From contig JABUMY010000001.1 in assembly GCA_013327885.1 (NCBI GenBank), forward strand, positions 1-64,000: 64,000 nt of DNA, written 5' to 3'. The translations under genes and the position numbers were made by a program. This DNA is from Flavisolibacter longurius (GTDB lineage Bacteria > Bacteroidota > Bacteroidia > Chitinophagales > Chitinophagaceae). Under the pieces are notes generated by a model that saw only the letters and a list, made by a program, of their open reading frames with translations, ran no database searches and was not told where the DNA came from. Numbering within the stretch: the stretch's first letter is position 1; each line of letters opens with the position of its first letter. Below, one piece after another: positions 33,869 through 41,370 of the stretch.

Positions 33869-34357
33869 ATGAGCATCCGGATATTTATTACAGGCGGCAC
33901 CTTTGACAAGGAATACAACGAACTGGACGGACAATTATTTTTTAAAGACTCGCACCTGCCCGAAATGCTGGAGCTGGGTCGCAACCTGGTGCCGGTGGAG
34001 ATACGGACGCTGATGATGGTGGACAGTCTGGAAATGACCGACGATGACCGGCACCTGATTGCAGAACACTGCAGGAAAAGCAAGGAGAGCAAGATCATCA
34101 TTACCCATGGCACCGATACCATGGCTGAAACCGCCAGGATGCTGGCCAAAAAGGTAACGGACAAAACCATTGTTATCACCGGCGCAATGATTCCTTACAA
34201 ATTTGGCTCGTCGGATGGGCTGTTCAACCTGGGGAGTGCTTTGGCTTTTGTGCAAACCCTGCCGCCCGGTGTGTACGTGGCCATGAACGGCCGGTACTTT
34301 AATGCCGGCAATGTGCGTAAGAACAAGGAAACCGGCGTTTTTGAAGAACTGGAATAA
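33869..34357 (+). CDS. Short asparaginase-domain protein
   Basis: 162 residues, about half the length of a type I/II L-asparaginase. It keeps the first catalytic Thr motif (FITGGTFDKEYNE) and the second (ITHGTDTMAETARML), plus the GAMIPY segment, but lacks the C-terminal domain of full enzymes. Proteins of this length form a recognised small subgroup whose activity is not established. The ATG at 33869 follows a short spacer. The secreted paralogue gene begins 58 nt downstream in the same direction but is probably unrelated. Confidence 0.85.
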   Translation: MSIRIFITGGTFDKEYNELDGQLFFKDSHLPEMLELGRNLVPVEIRTLMMVDSLEMTDDDRHLIAEHCRKSKESKIIITHGTDTMAETARMLAKKVTDKTIVITGAMIPYKFGSSDGLFNLGSALAFVQTLPPGVYVAMNGRYFNAGNVRKNKETGVFEELE

Positions 34358-34415
34358 ACGGTTACCAAAACAATTTGGTTGCTCTTTACATTCCTGTTCT
34401 CTTTTTTCTTTCATC

Positions 34416-35465
34416 ATGAAAACAGCCCCTGGTGCCATATTGTTTTTCCTGGGCTTTGCCATTTTCCCGGCAACAAAATTGGCTGCCCAGGTACGAGGGT
34501 GTACCGACCGCTCAGCCGTGAATTATAACAGCACCGCTACGGTCAACGATGGCAGTTGCACTTATCCTCGGGTAAAATATTCGCCACAGGTAAAGATCGA
34601 TCCTTTGCCTTCTGTGCTGGAAGAAAGCAGCGGTCTTCAATGGGCCGGCGGCAGTCTTTGGAGCTTTAACGATGGTGGCAATGCGGCCCTGCTGTTTCGC
34701 CTGGACACCAGCACGGGCGCCGTTTTGCAGACAGTTGCGCTGGAAGGTATCACTAACACCGACTGGGAAGACATTGCCTTTGACGGCAGCCGTTTTTATA
34801 TTGGCGATTTTGGCAACAACGCCGGCAACCGTGATGATCTTACAATTTATGCCTTCCCGCTGGCGGCAATTCCAAACTACCAGGCTGAAAAAGCCGTGAC
34901 CCTTCCTGCCGGGCAGATTGAGACGATAAATTTTCGGTATGCCGATGGGCCGTCGGTTGTTTCAACGGGAACTAATAACACAGCGCTTGATTGCGAAGCC
35001 ATGATCGTTGATGCCGGAAAGATTCACCTGTTTGCCAAAAACTGGCGCAACAATACCACCACGCATTATGTGATCGACAGCACCCGGGCCGGCAGCTATG
35101 TCGCCGAGCCGCTGGAGACATTAACTACGGGTTACCTGGTAACGGCGGCTGATAAGGTTCCCGGAGCCGATACGGTTGTGCTGATCGGTTACCAGGCCAG
35201 CGGCACCGGCGCTCATTTTCTGCACCTGCTGACCGGTTTCAGCGGCGGTCTCTATTTTAACGGCAACAAGCGTAAGGTCGATCTGCCCGGCGTGGCGGAG
35301 ACCGGGCAGGTGGAAGGCATTGCGTTTTACAACGGCAACGCTGGCTTTATCAGCAATGAAAAATTTGAGCGCAGCCTTTTTGGCTTAACGCTTACCGTTA
35401 GCCCCAAACTGCACTGGTTTCATACAGGCTTCTTTGCAGTAAACATCGCTCCGGAAAACAAATAG
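34416..35465 (+). CDS. Secreted protein with GCTDxxAxNYNxxATVNDGSC repeat and propeller-like domain (paralogue 1)
   Basis: 349 residues from the ATG at 34416, chosen for the signal peptide MKTAPGAILFFLGFAIFPA...LAAQ. The mature N-terminus is a GCTDRSAVNYNSTATVNDG motif, a short Cys-pair calcium-binding-like repeat common in secreted Bacteroidota proteins. The remainder has propeller-like strands (EESSGLQWAGGSLWSFNDGG, DWEDIAFDGSRFYIGDFGNN, DCEAMIVDAGKIHLFAKNW), similar in style to SdiA-regulated proteins. It ends without a C-terminal sorting domain, unlike its neighbour. The next gene is a tandem paralogue. Confidence 0.8.
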   Translation: MKTAPGAILFFLGFAIFPATKLAAQVRGCTDRSAVNYNSTATVNDGSCTYPRVKYSPQVKIDPLPSVLEESSGLQWAGGSLWSFNDGGNAALLFRLDTSTGAVLQTVALEGITNTDWEDIAFDGSRFYIGDFGNNAGNRDDLTIYAFPLAAIPNYQAEKAVTLPAGQIETINFRYADGPSVVSTGTNNTALDCEAMIVDAGKIHLFAKNWRNNTTTHYVIDSTRAGSYVAEPLETLTTGYLVTAADKVPGADTVVLIGYQASGTGAHFLHLLTGFSGGLYFNGNKRKVDLPGVAETGQVEGIAFYNGNAGFISNEKFERSLFGLTLTVSPKLHWFHTGFFAVNIAPENK

Positions 35466-35578
35466 TACGGCCTTTACTGTAGTTTTTCTATGGTCAGCAC
35501 GCTGCCCGCCATATTATTTCAAATATGAATGCAGTTTTATTGTACTTTGTTCCCCTTTACTGCCACCTATTAGTACTT

Positions 35579-37147
35579 ATGAGAATGAATAAAGCCGCCA
35601 AGGCTGTTCCCCTTTTTGCCTTGCTCTCTTCTTTGCTGTCATTCCCCGCTTCTGCGCAAATAAGCGGTTGCACCGATCCGGCTGCAACCAACTACAACGC
35701 CGCTGCAACGGTCAACGACGGAAGCTGCCTTTACAATTTTGTTACCTACACGCCTGTCGTAAAAGTTGACCCGCTCAGCAGCACGATCAATGAAACCAGT
35801 GCCCTGCAGTTTGCCGGCAACCACCTGTGGACGCTGAACGATGGCGGTGGTGCCGCAGCCATTTACCGGATGGATACCGCCACGAATGCTTTGCTGCAAA
35901 CCGTTAACCTGGGCGGTGCCTTTAATGGCGACTGGGAAGCCCTGGCCTTTGACGGAACACATTTGTACATCGGTGCCGTTGGCAACAATGTAAACGGAGC
36001 CCGTACTAATCTGCGGGTTTATAAGCTGCCGTTAAGCGCTATTCCCGACCACATTGCCAATCCGACGGTTACGATTCCATCTGAACAAATTGAGGTGATC
36101 AGCTTTGCATACAACGACCAGCCGCAACCACCGGAACCAACGGCCACCAACAGCACGGCGTTTGACTGCGCCGCTATGTTTGTCGATGGGGGCAAGATTC
36201 ACCTGTTCTCCAAGAACTGGCTGGCCAACAATACCACGCATTACGTGATCAACGGTGTGTCGGCGGGGACGTATGTAGCTACGCCATTAGAAACGCTGGA
36301 AACGGGTTACCTGGTAACCGCTGCCGATAAAGCACCGGGCAGCGACCTGGTGGTCCTGATGGGATACAAGCAGGATTTTCCGGCCGATCATTTCATGCAT
36401 CTTCTTTCAGGCTACAGCAACGGCTTGTATTTTAATGGCAACAAGCGAAAGGTGGGATTGCCCAATGCCTCGGTGATGGGGCAGGCAGAAGGCTTTGCTT
36501 TTCGCACCAACAGCTATGGTTATATCAGCAACGAACGGGTGACGGGCAATATTGGCGGTTTCACGTACACGGTCACCCAAAAATTACACACGTTCAACCT
36601 GGAGGCGTTTATGCCGGCCATTGTGCTTCCGCTGACCGTAAAGCGGTTTGACGTGGGCAAAATGGCCAGCGGTAACCGCTTGCAATGGCAGTTTGCCTTG
36701 CCGGTAAGGGATCTGCAGGTTCAGGTTAGTACCGACCGCATCCAGTTTGCAACTATTCAAACCTATCCCAACGCATCGGAAGGTGCCCTGCTGCACCAAC
36801 CGGCTGCAGCGTCGGCCTGCTACCGCCTTGCCTGGAAAACCGCGCAGGGATCGTTGCACTATTCTGCAGTGAAATGTGTGGACAATGCAGTAAGCAGTCT
36901 TGTTTCCAACGCGGTGCTCAGCCGCAACGGCGAGCTGCTGTTTACAAAGAATGGGGGAGAGGCCGGGCAATTCACGCTACGGTTGCTCACTACTGACGGC
37001 AAGCTGCTGGCGCAAAAGACAGGGCTTCAATTAGCCACGGGCACCAACCGCGTCCGCTTTGAGAAAGTGTTGACTGCACAAAACGTGATAGTGTTGGAGA
37101 TCATCCAGGGAGAAGAACGATCGGCCCAGCTGCTGCCGGTGCAATAA
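35579..37147 (+). CDS. Secreted paralogue with C-terminal T9SS-like sorting region (paralogue 2)
   Basis: 522 residues from the ATG at 35579 (MRMNKAAKAVPLFALLSSLLSFPASAQ, signal peptide). It repeats the architecture of paralogue 1: GCTDPAATNYNAAATVNDG, then NETSALQFAGNHLWTLNDGG and DWEALAFDGTHLYIGAVGNN. It adds about 170 residues: a LPLTVKRFDVGKMASGNRLQW segment (the typical linker before type IX sorting domains) and a final beta-sandwich-like tail (GQFTLRLLTTDGKLLAQKTG...VIVLEI). This fits a cargo of the type IX secretion system. The pair probably arose by tandem duplication followed by loss or gain of the sorting tail. Confidence 0.8.
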   Translation: MRMNKAAKAVPLFALLSSLLSFPASAQISGCTDPAATNYNAAATVNDGSCLYNFVTYTPVVKVDPLSSTINETSALQFAGNHLWTLNDGGGAAAIYRMDTATNALLQTVNLGGAFNGDWEALAFDGTHLYIGAVGNNVNGARTNLRVYKLPLSAIPDHIANPTVTIPSEQIEVISFAYNDQPQPPEPTATNSTAFDCAAMFVDGGKIHLFSKNWLANNTTHYVINGVSAGTYVATPLETLETGYLVTAADKAPGSDLVVLMGYKQDFPADHFMHLLSGYSNGLYFNGNKRKVGLPNASVMGQAEGFAFRTNSYGYISNERVTGNIGGFTYTVTQKLHTFNLEAFMPAIVLPLTVKRFDVGKMASGNRLQWQFALPVRDLQVQVSTDRIQFATIQTYPNASEGALLHQPAAASACYRLAWKTAQGSLHYSAVKCVDNAVSSLVSNAVLSRNGELLFTKNGGEAGQFTLRLLTTDGKLLAQKTGLQLATGTNRVRFEKVLTAQNVIVLEIIQGEERSAQLLPVQ

Positions 37148-37163
37148 GGTATCGAAAGAGCAT

Positions 37164-37199
37164 AAAAAAAGCGACTGGATCACCGGTCGCTTTTTTTTT
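37164..37199 (+). terminator. Terminator after the secreted paralogues
   Basis: GCGACTGG, loop ATCA, CCGGTCGC (one T-G pair), flanked by an A-run on the left and a run of ten T on the right. It could act on both strands. Confidence 0.85.
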
Positions 37200-37215
37200 A
37201 TGCAAAGCAAGCTTT

Positions 37216-37254
37216 ATTGCTTGCCTATTGTCTTTTGCTAGTTGCCTATTGAAC
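37216..37254. repeat. Heptad tandem array, unit GCCTATT
   Basis: ATTGCTT, GCCTATT, GTCTTTT, GCTAGTT, GCCTATT, GAAC, ending at the tsf stop codon. Confidence 0.75.
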
Positions 37255-38094
37255 TTAGCCCAGCGCTACACGCTTGAACTCAGTTACTTTCAGGTCTGCA
37301 TTCACCGATTTCAGGTAATCCTGCACCGATTTGGAAGAGTCTTTTACAAAAGGCTGTGCCAGCAGGGTGCTTTCTTTAAAGAAAGCGTTCAGTTTACCTT
37401 CGGCAATTTTCGACATCATTTCTTCTGTCTTGCCTGCCATTTTCGGATCGGCTTTCATTTGATCCATTACGATATCTTTTTCGCGGCTTACTGTTTCAGC
37501 AGGAACGGAAGAAGGATCAACAGCTACGGGGTTCATAGCGGCAATTTGCATGGCCACGTCTTTGCCCGCCTCAGGTGCTTCGGAAGTCAGTCCTACCAGT
37601 ACGCCCATGCGGTAAGCACCGTGGATGTAAGAAGCTACGTAAGGCGCTTCTACTCTTTCAAAACGACCGATACCGATCTTTTCACCGATAGAAGCCAGTT
37701 TGTCGTTGATCAGGTCAGAAACTTTCTGTCCGTTTACAGATACTTCGTTCAGCTCTTCGGCGCTTTTTACGTTGTTGGCAACGGCAGCATCGGCAATGCT
37801 TTGGGCAAAGGCTACGAAGTCGGCGTTCTTGGAAACGAAATCCGTTTCGCAGGTAATGGAAAGAACAAGGCCAGTTTTGTTGTCGGCGGTTGTTTTGGCA
37901 ATCACAACGCCTTCTTTGGCTTCGCGATCGCTGCGCTTGGCCGCTACTTTTTGTCCTTGCTTGCGCAGCCAGTCGATGGCGGCTTCAAAATCACCGTTTG
38001 TTTCGGTCAGGGCTTTGCGGCAATCCATCATACCGGCGCCGGTAGCCTGGCGAAGTTTATTGATATCCTGTGCTGTAATTTGTACAGTAGACAT
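37255..38094 (-). CDS. tsf: Translation elongation factor Ts
   Basis: 279 residues. It catalyses GDP release from EF-Tu in the cytoplasm. The N-terminal module starts QITAQDINKLRQATGAGMMDCRKALTE, the signature of EF-Ts, followed by AIDWLRKQGQKVAAKR and the ITCETDFVSKN motif that contacts EF-Tu. The core ends with LLAQPFVKDSSKSVQDYLKS. It lies downstream of rpsB on the same strand, the conserved rpsB-tsf order. A hairpin and a heptad array lie in the 230-nt gap between them. Confidence 0.98.
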   Translation of the reverse strand: MSTVQITAQDINKLRQATGAGMMDCRKALTETNGDFEAAIDWLRKQGQKVAAKRSDREAKEGVVIAKTTADNKTGLVLSITCETDFVSKNADFVAFAQSIADAAVANNVKSAEELNEVSVNGQKVSDLINDKLASIGEKIGIGRFERVEAPYVASYIHGAYRMGVLVGLTSEAPEAGKDVAMQIAAMNPVAVDPSSVPAETVSREKDIVMDQMKADPKMAGKTEEMMSKIAEGKLNAFFKESTLLAQPFVKDSSKSVQDYLKSVNADLKVTEFKRVALG

Positions 38095-38102
38095 GAGTGT
38101 AG

Positions 38103-38151
38103 AGTTTAAAGTTCAAAGTTTACAGTTCAACGTTGAGAGTCCTCAGTTGCG
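38103..38151. repeat. Heptad tandem array, unit AGTTCAA
   Basis: AGTTTAA, AGTTCAA, AGTTTAC, AGTTCAA, CGTTGAG, AGTCCTC, AGTTGCG in the rpsB-tsf gap, just upstream of the tsf start. Confidence 0.8.
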
Positions 38152-38270
38152 AACTTTTTCACTGTTCATTCGGGTTCTGAACGTTGAAGAGTGCGACGCA
38201 ACAGAAGTTCAATAGCGATATTCTGCCGGTCCCACAAAAATCAACGTGAAGAGAAAGAACTATGTAAGGA

Positions 38271-38303
38271 ATGTGATAATGACTGCGGGAGTCATTATCA
38301 CAT
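38271..38303 (-). other. Perfect hairpin in the rpsB-tsf gap
   Basis: 14-bp perfect arms, ATGTGATAATGACT and AGTCATTATCACAT, with loop GCGGG. No T-tract follows on the minus strand, so it may be an attenuator or an mRNA-processing structure between rpsB and tsf rather than a simple terminator. Confidence 0.6.
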
Positions 38304-38326
38304 TATCGAATTGGTACATTGGCTAA

Positions 38327-39259
38327 TTAACGACGTCCGCCGCCAGGACCACGGCCTGGGCCACGGCTGCCTGCTCCGGCACCACCACGACGCTGTCCGC
38401 CAGGACCGCCGGCACCAGGACCACGTCCGGGACCGCCTTGTCCGCCACGGTTAGCACCGCCACGGCCACGGCCACCGGCTTCCTGCTGGGCTTCTGCTTC
38501 CAGGCGGGCTGCACGGCGCTCGTTTTCGGCGTCGGTTTGGTCTTCACCTTCGTCATCTTTGGCAGCCTGGCGCTCGGCCAGACCTTCGGCGATGGCCGCG
38601 GTGATATAGTTGGTGATGATAGCGATAGACTTTGTTGCATCGTCGTTACCGGGGATAGCGAAATCAACTTTGTTGGGATCGCAGTTGGTATCCACAACGC
38701 CAAAGGTGGTTACATTCAGGCGCTTGGCTTCTGCCAGGGCAATGTGCTCATGGCCGATGTCAACGATAAACAGGGCTGCCGGAACACGTCCCAGGTTGGC
38801 GATACCACCCAGTACTTTTTCCATTTTGTCCTTGTCGCGGCTCAGGGTCAAACGCTCTTTCTTGGTGATAGAGTCGAAAGAACCGTCGTTCAGCATTTTG
38901 TCGATGCTCTGCATCTTCTTCACGCTCTTGCGAACGGTGTTGAAGTTGGTGAGCATGCCACCCAGCCAACGCTCGGTAACATAAGGCATCTGCACACGCT
39001 GAGCGCATTCAGTAACAATATCTTTTGCCTGCTTTTTGGTACCTACGAAAAGGATCTTCTTTCCGCTGCGGGCAATCTGCTTCATGGCAGCCGCAGCTTC
39101 CTGCAGGTGCTCGGTAGTTTTATTGAGGTCGATGATGTGAATGCCTTTCTTCTCGGCGAAGATGTAAGGCAGCATCTTGGGGTTCCACTTCTTCTTCAGG
39201 TGACCGAAATGTACACCGGCTTCCAGAAGCTGCTGTTGTAGTGAAGTGTTTTGTTCCAT
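38327..39259 (-). CDS. rpsB: 30S ribosomal protein S2, with Gly/Arg-rich C-terminal tail
   Basis: 310 residues. The S2 core is clear: LLEAGVHFGHLKKKWNPKMLPYIF, then FVGTKKQAKDIV, RWLGGMLTNFNTVRKS, LPAALFIVDIGHEHIALAEAKRL and VDTNCDPNKVDFAIPGNDDA. After about residue 230 the protein continues with an acidic stretch (KDDEGEDQTDAENE) and a low-complexity RGRGG/GGPGRGPG-type tail of about 60 residues. Canonical S2 is about 230-260 residues, so the tail is an extension. It is placed between rpsI and tsf in the usual order. Confidence 0.97.
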   Translation of the reverse strand: MEQNTSLQQQLLEAGVHFGHLKKKWNPKMLPYIFAEKKGIHIIDLNKTTEHLQEAAAAMKQIARSGKKILFVGTKKQAKDIVTECAQRVQMPYVTERWLGGMLTNFNTVRKSVKKMQSIDKMLNDGSFDSITKKERLTLSRDKDKMEKVLGGIANLGRVPAALFIVDIGHEHIALAEAKRLNVTTFGVVDTNCDPNKVDFAIPGNDDATKSIAIITNYITAAIAEGLAERQAAKDDEGEDQTDAENERRAARLEAEAQQEAGGRGRGGANRGGQGGPGRGPGAGGPGGQRRGGAGAGSRGPGRGPGGGRR

Positions 39260-39261
39260 TT

Positions 39262-39296
39262 TTTAGCTTTTAGCTTTTGGCTGCTAGCTTTTGGCC
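39262..39296. repeat. Heptad tandem array, unit TTTAGCT
   Basis: TTTAGCT, TTTAGCT, TTTGGCT, GCTAGCT, TTTGGCC, starting 2 nt before the rpsB start codon on the minus strand, so it would be part of the rpsB leader. Confidence 0.85.
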
Positions 39297-39335
39297 CGCA
39301 GCCGATTATTTAAAGATTGTTTTGTCTGTGGTAAC

Positions 39336-39370
39336 CCAGCTAATAGCTAACAGCTAGTAGCTAGCGGCTC
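39336..39370. repeat. Heptad tandem array, unit NTAGCTA
   Basis: CCAGCTA, ATAGCTA, ACAGCTA, GTAGCTA, GCGGCTC. Its word is close to the reverse complement of the array at 39262-39296, so the rpsI-rpsB spacer holds an inverted pair. Confidence 0.8.
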
Positions 39371-39374
39371 CGTA

Positions 39375-39764
39375 TTAGCGTTTGCTGAACTGGTAGCTAC
39401 GACGGGCTTTCTTCTTACCGAATTTCTTACGCTCAACAGAACGGGGATCGCGTTTCAGCAGGCCGGCGGCTTTCAGGGCCGGGCGGAAGTCGGCGTTGAT
39501 CTCAACCAGGCCACGGGCAATGCCCAGCATGGCGGCTTCAGCCTGACCTTTTACACCACCACCGGTAGCGTTGATCTTTACATCAAACTTGTCGGCGGCT
39601 TCGATGGTCTTCAGCGGACGCTCTACCTGGTTTTGCAGGTACACCAGTGAAAAATATTGTTTGTAGTCTTTATCGTTTACGGTGATGGTGCCGCTGCCCT
39701 TGGAGATGAACACCCGTGTTACGGCTTCTTTCCGGCGACCAACACTATTTTTTTGCTTTTCCAT
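39375..39764 (-). CDS. rpsI: 30S ribosomal protein S9
   Basis: 129 residues. S9 hallmarks are NSVGRRKEAVTRVFISKGSGTITVNDKDYKQYF, VNATGGGVKGQAEAAMLGIARGLV-like (here INATGGGVKGQAEAAMLGIARGLVEIN) and the basic C-terminus RDPRSVERKKFGKKKARRSYQFSKR, whose terminal Lys-Arg reaches the ribosomal P site. It follows rplM on the same strand, the universal L13-S9 pair, with a heptad array between them. Confidence 0.98.
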   Translation of the reverse strand: MEKQKNSVGRRKEAVTRVFISKGSGTITVNDKDYKQYFSLVYLQNQVERPLKTIEAADKFDVKINATGGGVKGQAEAAMLGIARGLVEINADFRPALKAAGLLKRDPRSVERKKFGKKKARRSYQFSKR

Positions 39765-39769
39765 GTTTT

Positions 39770-39832
39770 AGATAGCTTCTGGCTTTTTGCTGCTGGCTGC
39801 TGGCTTGTTGCTAGCGGCCAGTGGCTTGTAGC
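39770..39832. repeat. Heptad tandem array, unit TGCTGGC
   Basis: AGATAGC, TTCTGGC, TTTTTGC, TGCTGGC, TGCTGGC, TTGTTGC, TAGCGGC, CAGTGGC, TTGTAGC: nine units filling the rplM-rpsI gap, so they would be transcribed within the ribosomal mRNA. Confidence 0.85.
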
Positions 39833-39839
39833 CTTGGTT

Positions 39840-40283
39840 TTAAAATTTTAATTCCTTCGGTTGCTGTGCTGTGTGCGGATGCGTTTCGCCGGCATACACG
39901 AATAGTTTTTTGTACATCTGGCGGCCCAGGCGGTTCTTTGGCAGCATTCCTTTTACGGCTCTTTCGATGATCACTTCCGGACGGCGCTTCAGCAGGTCCT
40001 TGGCAATTTCTTCTTTACGGCCACCGGGATAACCAGTAAAGTGGTCGTACACTTTTTCGTCCATTTTGTTGCCGGTCAGTTTTACTTTTTCAGCGTTGAT
40101 CACAATGATGTAGTCGCCAGTGTCAACGTGAGGGGTGTAGTATGCTTTGTTCTTTCCGCGTAAGATTGCGGCGATACGAGCACACATACGTCCCACGGTT
40201 TGATTGGTACCGTCTACAACGTACCAAGTCCGTTGTACGGTAGCCGCATTCGCATGCTTGGTTGTAAAATGTAATTTGCTCAT
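39840..40283 (-). CDS. rplM: 50S ribosomal protein L13
   Basis: 147 residues from the ATG at 40283 ([25 protein letters not shown]). L13 motifs are [53 protein letters not shown] and [23 protein letters not shown]. The frame extends to 40370, but a promoter element lies within that extension. First gene of the rplM-rpsI-(rpsB-tsf) string. Confidence 0.97.
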   Translation of the reverse strand: MSKLHFTTKHANAATVQRTWYVVDGTNQTVGRMCARIAAILRGKNKAYYTPHVDTGDYIIVINAEKVKLTGNKMDEKVYDHFTGYPGGRKEEIAKDLLKRRPEVIIERAVKGMLPKNRLGRQMYKKLFVYAGETHPHTAQQPKELKF

Positions 40284-40603
40284 GAGATTGAAATTTGTGC
40301 TGCGGCCATCCCCACAGCAGGATTTTTTAAATGAGGCGCAAAAGTACGCGGATAAGCCCATTCGATCCAAGAAAATGGAAGGTTATTTTGAATGCTGTGT
40401 TTATAACCCATTGATAAACAATAAAAATAATGCTCGGTTTTAGAAAAGGTTAACGAGGGTGGGGACGGTTGGCGGCAGCATTTTGGCATCAATAGTTTGA
40501 AATCTTGACTTTTTCATGCTTATGCGATGTGTTTATTCTTCAATAAGACTGTCGACATATACTTTCCCATCCCTACTGTATATTGCCAGTATTGAACACA
40601 ATT
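40284..40603. other. Divergent spacer between rplM and the HD gene
   Basis: About 320 bp. Beyond the rplM promoter and leader I see no gene, repeat array or hairpin. Confidence 0.4.
40339..40370 (-). promoter_or_regulatory. Promoter of the ribosomal-protein operon
   Basis: On the minus strand TACTTTTG (40346-40339) is an exact TAnnTTTG, with TTG (40370-40368) 21 nt upstream. It leaves a leader of about 50 nt before rplM, a possible site for L13 autoregulation. Confidence 0.55.
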
Positions 40604-41212
40604 ATGACTGACGTTAATTTAAACCTAGGCAGAACCATCTTTGGCGATCCTGCCAATACCGGCAATGTTTTATCAGAAACCGAAGCGCTGGAATTATTGC
40701 ATAACTGGGTAGAGAACGACCGCCTTCGCCTGCACATGAAGCAGGTGGGTGCTGTCATGAAAGCCTGGGCGCTGGAACGGGAAGGCCTTTCGGAAGACGA
40801 GGCCCACAAGTGGTGGCTGGCCGGTGTGCTGCACGATGCCGACTGGGAAAAATACCCCGGTGATCACTGCCGGGTGATCATTGAAGAGCTGGAAAAGCGG
40901 CGGATCGACCCGGCTGTTATCCAGTGCATCGCTTCGCACGGACCAAAGTATTTTGGCGTGGAGCCCCAAAGCACCATGGACAAAATGATCTATGTGTTTG
41001 ATGAACTTTCGGGCTTTATTCATGCGGCGGCACTCATTCGCCCGGCACGTTACGAAGGCATGGATGTAAAAAGCATCCAGAAAAAATTAAAGACCGCTTC
41101 GTTTGCAGCGCAGGTAAGCCGCGACGACATCCAGGATGCGGTCTCCCGGATTGATACACCGCTGGAAGAAATTATTGCATTTGTTATTTCGCATCAGAAG
41201 GAAGTGAACTGA
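40604..41212 (+). CDS. HD-domain protein (predicted metal-dependent phosphohydrolase)
   Basis: 202 residues from the ATG at 40604 (MTDVNLNLGRTIFGDPANTGNVLSETEALELLHNWVENDRLRLHMKQV). The HD-type fold is supported by HMKQVGAVMKAWA, WWLAGVLHDADWEKYPGDH (the HD pair) and a later CIASHG His and DKMIYVFDELSGFI Asp. Proteins of this type are annotated as HDIG hydrolases acting on nucleotides or similar phosphates; the substrate is unknown. Single gene with a strong terminator after it. Confidence 0.87.
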   Translation: MTDVNLNLGRTIFGDPANTGNVLSETEALELLHNWVENDRLRLHMKQVGAVMKAWALEREGLSEDEAHKWWLAGVLHDADWEKYPGDHCRVIIEELEKRRIDPAVIQCIASHGPKYFGVEPQSTMDKMIYVFDELSGFIHAAALIRPARYEGMDVKSIQKKLKTASFAAQVSRDDIQDAVSRIDTPLEEIIAFVISHQKEVN

Positions 41213-41219
41213 GGGAGGA

Positions 41220-41247
41220 GCGAGTAGTGAATAGCGAGTGGCGAGTA
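41220..41247. repeat. Heptad tandem array, unit GCGAGTA
   Basis: GCGAGTA, GTGAATA, GCGAGTG, GCGAGTA. It is related as reverse complement to the array at 41331-41365, with a terminator between them. Confidence 0.8.
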
Positions 41248-41270
41248 GCCATTTGGGTTCAATCGTTCTT

Positions 41271-41312
41271 AAATAAAAAAACCTCCTGAACATGCAGGAG
41301 GTTTTTTTATTT
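41271..41312. terminator. Bidirectional terminator
   Basis: Perfect 18-bp arms (41271-41288 and 41295-41312), core ACCTCCTG/CAGGAGGT, loop AACATG, with A and T runs on the two sides. It separates the converging HD and TPR genes. Confidence 0.9.
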
Positions 41313-41330
41313 GAGGAAAGATCTTGATGA

Positions 41331-41365
41331 GTGGCTACTTGCTACTCGCCACTTACTATTTGCAT
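41331..41365. repeat. Heptad tandem array, unit CTTGCTA
   Basis: GTGGCTA, CTTGCTA, CTCGCCA, CTTACTA, TTTGCAT. The reverse complement of these words gives TAGCAAG and GGCGAGT, matching the array on the other side of the terminator. Confidence 0.8.
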
Positions 41366-41370
41366 CTTAC

